The notes beneath the pieces are model-generated. The model did not search any database. It saw nothing but the letters and a program-made list of their open reading frames with translations, and was not told where the DNA came from. The translations under genes were made by a program, and so were the position numbers. From positions 1 to 6,224 of the forward strand of contig JBOHQK010000059.1 of assembly GCA_050732195.1 (NCBI GenBank): DNA of 6,224 nucleotides, given 5' to 3'. Shown here piece by piece: positions 5,144-6,224 of this stretch. Numbering within the stretch: position 1 is the stretch's first letter; every line of letters begins with the position of its first letter. This stretch comes from JACPAU01 sp050732195. GTDB taxonomy: Bacteria; Methylomirabilota; Methylomirabilia; Methylomirabilales; JACPAU01.

Positions 5144-5842
5144 ATGGATATCATCTGGGAAGGGACCAGGCAGGCCCTCCGCCTCGTCTTGACCGGCGAC
5201 CCGGAGGTGTGGCGGATCACCCTCCTCACGCTCCGCGTCTCCGGGACAGCCCTGCTGATCGCCCTCGCCCTGGGCCTGCCGGCCGCAGCAGCCCTCGCCC
5301 TCGGCCGCTTCCCGGGCCGCCGTCTCCTCGCCAGCGCCGTGAACGCGGGGATGGGCCTGCCGCCGGTTGTCGTGGGCCTGGTGGTGACCATCCTCCTGTG
5401 GCGGAGCGGCCCCCTGGGCTTCCTGGAACTCCTCTACACCCCGAGCGCGATGGTCCTCGCCCAGACGATCATTGCGCTGCCCATCGTCACCGGGCTCACC
5501 ATGGCCGCCCTCCAGGCGCTCAACCCCCGGCTCCGCCTCCAGCTCCTCGCCCTCGGCGCCTCCCGGCTCCAGGTGGTGGCCCTCCTCCTGTACGAGGCGC
5601 GGGCGGCCCTCCTCGCCGCCGTCATGGCGGCGGGCGGGCGGCTGTTAGCCGAGGTGGGCGCCGTCCTCATGGTCGGTGGGAACATCCGGGGGCTGACCCG
5701 CGTGCTCACGACCGCGACGGTCCTCGAGACCAGCATGGGGAAGTTCGAGACCGCCATCGCGCTCGGGATCATCCTGCTCACCCTGGCCTCCGCGCTGAAC
5801 GCCGCCCTCACAGCCGTCCAGCAGCGGGGACGCCGCCCGTGA
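5144..5842 (+). CDS. tupB: Tungstate ABC transporter permease TupB
   Basis: The 232-residue inner-membrane permease probably works as a homodimer with TupC. Hydrophobic stretches at about 25-52, 66-86, 103-125, 152-177 and 203-223 suggest five membrane helices. Family-typical segments are GMGLPPVVVGLVV (69-81), the cytoplasmic coupling (EAA) loop around LLALGASRLQVVALLLYEAR (134-153), and RLLAEVGAVLMVGGNIRG (166-183) followed by TRVLTTATVLETSMGKFETA. The latter closely resembles tungstate permeases rather than ModB. The start has AGAGGG (5130-5135) eight bases ahead and lies one base after the tupA stop. The gene's TGA overlaps the tupC GTG by four bases (GTGA), so the three are almost certainly co-translated from one mRNA. 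Confidence 0.92.
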   Translation: MDIIWEGTRQALRLVLTGDPEVWRITLLTLRVSGTALLIALALGLPAAAALALGRFPGRRLLASAVNAGMGLPPVVVGLVVTILLWRSGPLGFLELLYTPSAMVLAQTIIALPIVTGLTMAALQALNPRLRLQLLALGASRLQVVALLLYEARAALLAAVMAAGGRLLAEVGAVLMVGGNIRGLTRVLTTATVLETSMGKFETAIALGIILLTLASALNAALTAVQQRGRRP

Positions 5843-6224
5843 GCGCGCCGTTCGCCAGCCTGCACGATGTCCGGGTCCGCTACGGGGACCGGACGGTCCT
5901 GGCGGTGGAGACCCTCACGGTCGAGCCGGGGGAGATCCTCGCCCTCCTCGGCCCGAACGGGGCGGGGAAATCCACGCTCCTCCGAGTCCTGACGCTCCTC
6001 GAGGCGCCGTCGGCAGGTGAGGTGATGTTCGAGGGGGTCCCGGTCGCGGCCGCTGAGCGGGCCTCCTGGCGCCGCCGGCTCTGCTGCTGCTTCCAGGAGC
6101 CGCTCCTACTCGACGCCACCGCCCTGGCGAACGCCGCGCTCCCGCTGCGCCTGCGGAGGGTGCCGCGGTACCAGGCGGAGGCCCGGGCGCTCCGCTGGCT
6201 CGAGCGCCTCGGCGTGGCCGGCGT
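5839..6224 (+). CDS. tupC: Tungstate ABC transporter ATP-binding protein TupC (partial, runs off the window)
   Basis: The first 128 codons of the ATPase subunit are visible. GTG 5839 is chosen because it overlaps the tupB TGA as GTGA, GGGGA (5826-5830) stands eight bases before it, and the reading begins FASLHDVRVRYGDRTVL, a normal ABC N-terminus. Walker A is GPNGAGKST (38-46) and the Q-loop glutamine is Q86 (CFQEPLLL). The window ends before the ABC signature, Walker B and H-switch, so these cannot be checked. Operon position and the TupA/TupB neighbours give the substrate. A run of three cysteines (82-84, CCCF) just before the Q-loop is odd for a high-GC ABC protein; positions there are usually I/V/F-rich. 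Confidence 0.88.
   Translation, partial: MSAPFASLHDVRVRYGDRTVLAVETLTVEPGEILALLGPNGAGKSTLLRVLTLLEAPSAGEVMFEGVPVAAAERASWRRRLCCCFQEPLLLDATALANAALPLRLRRVPRYQAEARALRWLERLGVAG

Noticed and set aside
1..6224. CRISPR array, tRNA/rRNA genes, phage or defence genes
   Set aside because: No regularly spaced repeats, cloverleaf or rRNA-like sequence, or phage/defence motifs were seen. The only repeat family is the two-copy CTAG-ended element.

Overview
The window comes from a very GC-rich bacterial chromosome. All supported genes lie on the + strand, and the coding regions show strong G/C third-position bias. The gene set (RNase D, class I/II aminotransferase, TupABC-type tungstate uptake) is bacterial. 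The style resembles uncultured high-GC lineages such as NC10/Rokubacteria, but the sequence alone cannot fix the taxon.

Layout. Bases 1-102 are the C-terminal end of a D-2-hydroxyacid dehydrogenase. Bases 103-407 hold no gene: the first half is a structured dispersed repeat (copy A) and the second half a good sigma70-type promoter for the next gene. Bases 408-1616 encode RNase D (rnd) with all catalytic residues and an unusual ten-arginine C-terminal tail. Bases 1672-2853 encode a PLP-dependent aminotransferase of the kynurenine/glutamine/methionine aminotransferase type. The 145-bp gap at 2854-2998 carries a striking C-tract (G-rich on the minus strand), a promoter and an operator-like dyad. 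These precede a one-component regulator (2999-4150) that fuses a GntR/YtrA-type winged helix to a periplasmic-binding-protein-like sensor. After a second repeat copy (copy B, 4147-4290) come tupA (4291-5142), tupB (5144-5842) and the first third of tupC (5839 to the window edge).

The regulator and tupABC form a metal-oxyanion module. TupA captures tungstate outside the membrane, TupB carries it across and TupC powers import. The regulator's sensor domain has the same general fold class as TupA and probably reads the same oxyanion. Intergenic spacing (1 nt between tupA and tupB, 4-nt overlap between tupB and tupC) indicates a tight operon.

The most interesting feature is the repeat pair. Copy B fills the whole regulator-tupA gap, begins in the regulator's TAG stop (as CTAG), ends in CTAG directly before the tupA ATG, and has 13/15-matching terminal inverted repeats. 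Removing it with one CTAG restores GGGAGGTGAACTAGATG, in which a textbook Shine-Dalgarno sits six bases before the tupA ATG. This is strong internal evidence for a small non-autonomous mobile element inserted precisely into an operon at a stop codon. It stranded the old ribosome binding site and put a substitute (TTGGAG) inside its own right terminus. Copy A begins in the CTAG of the dehydrogenase stop in the same way and differs from B by exactly 93 bp between 7-bp direct repeats.
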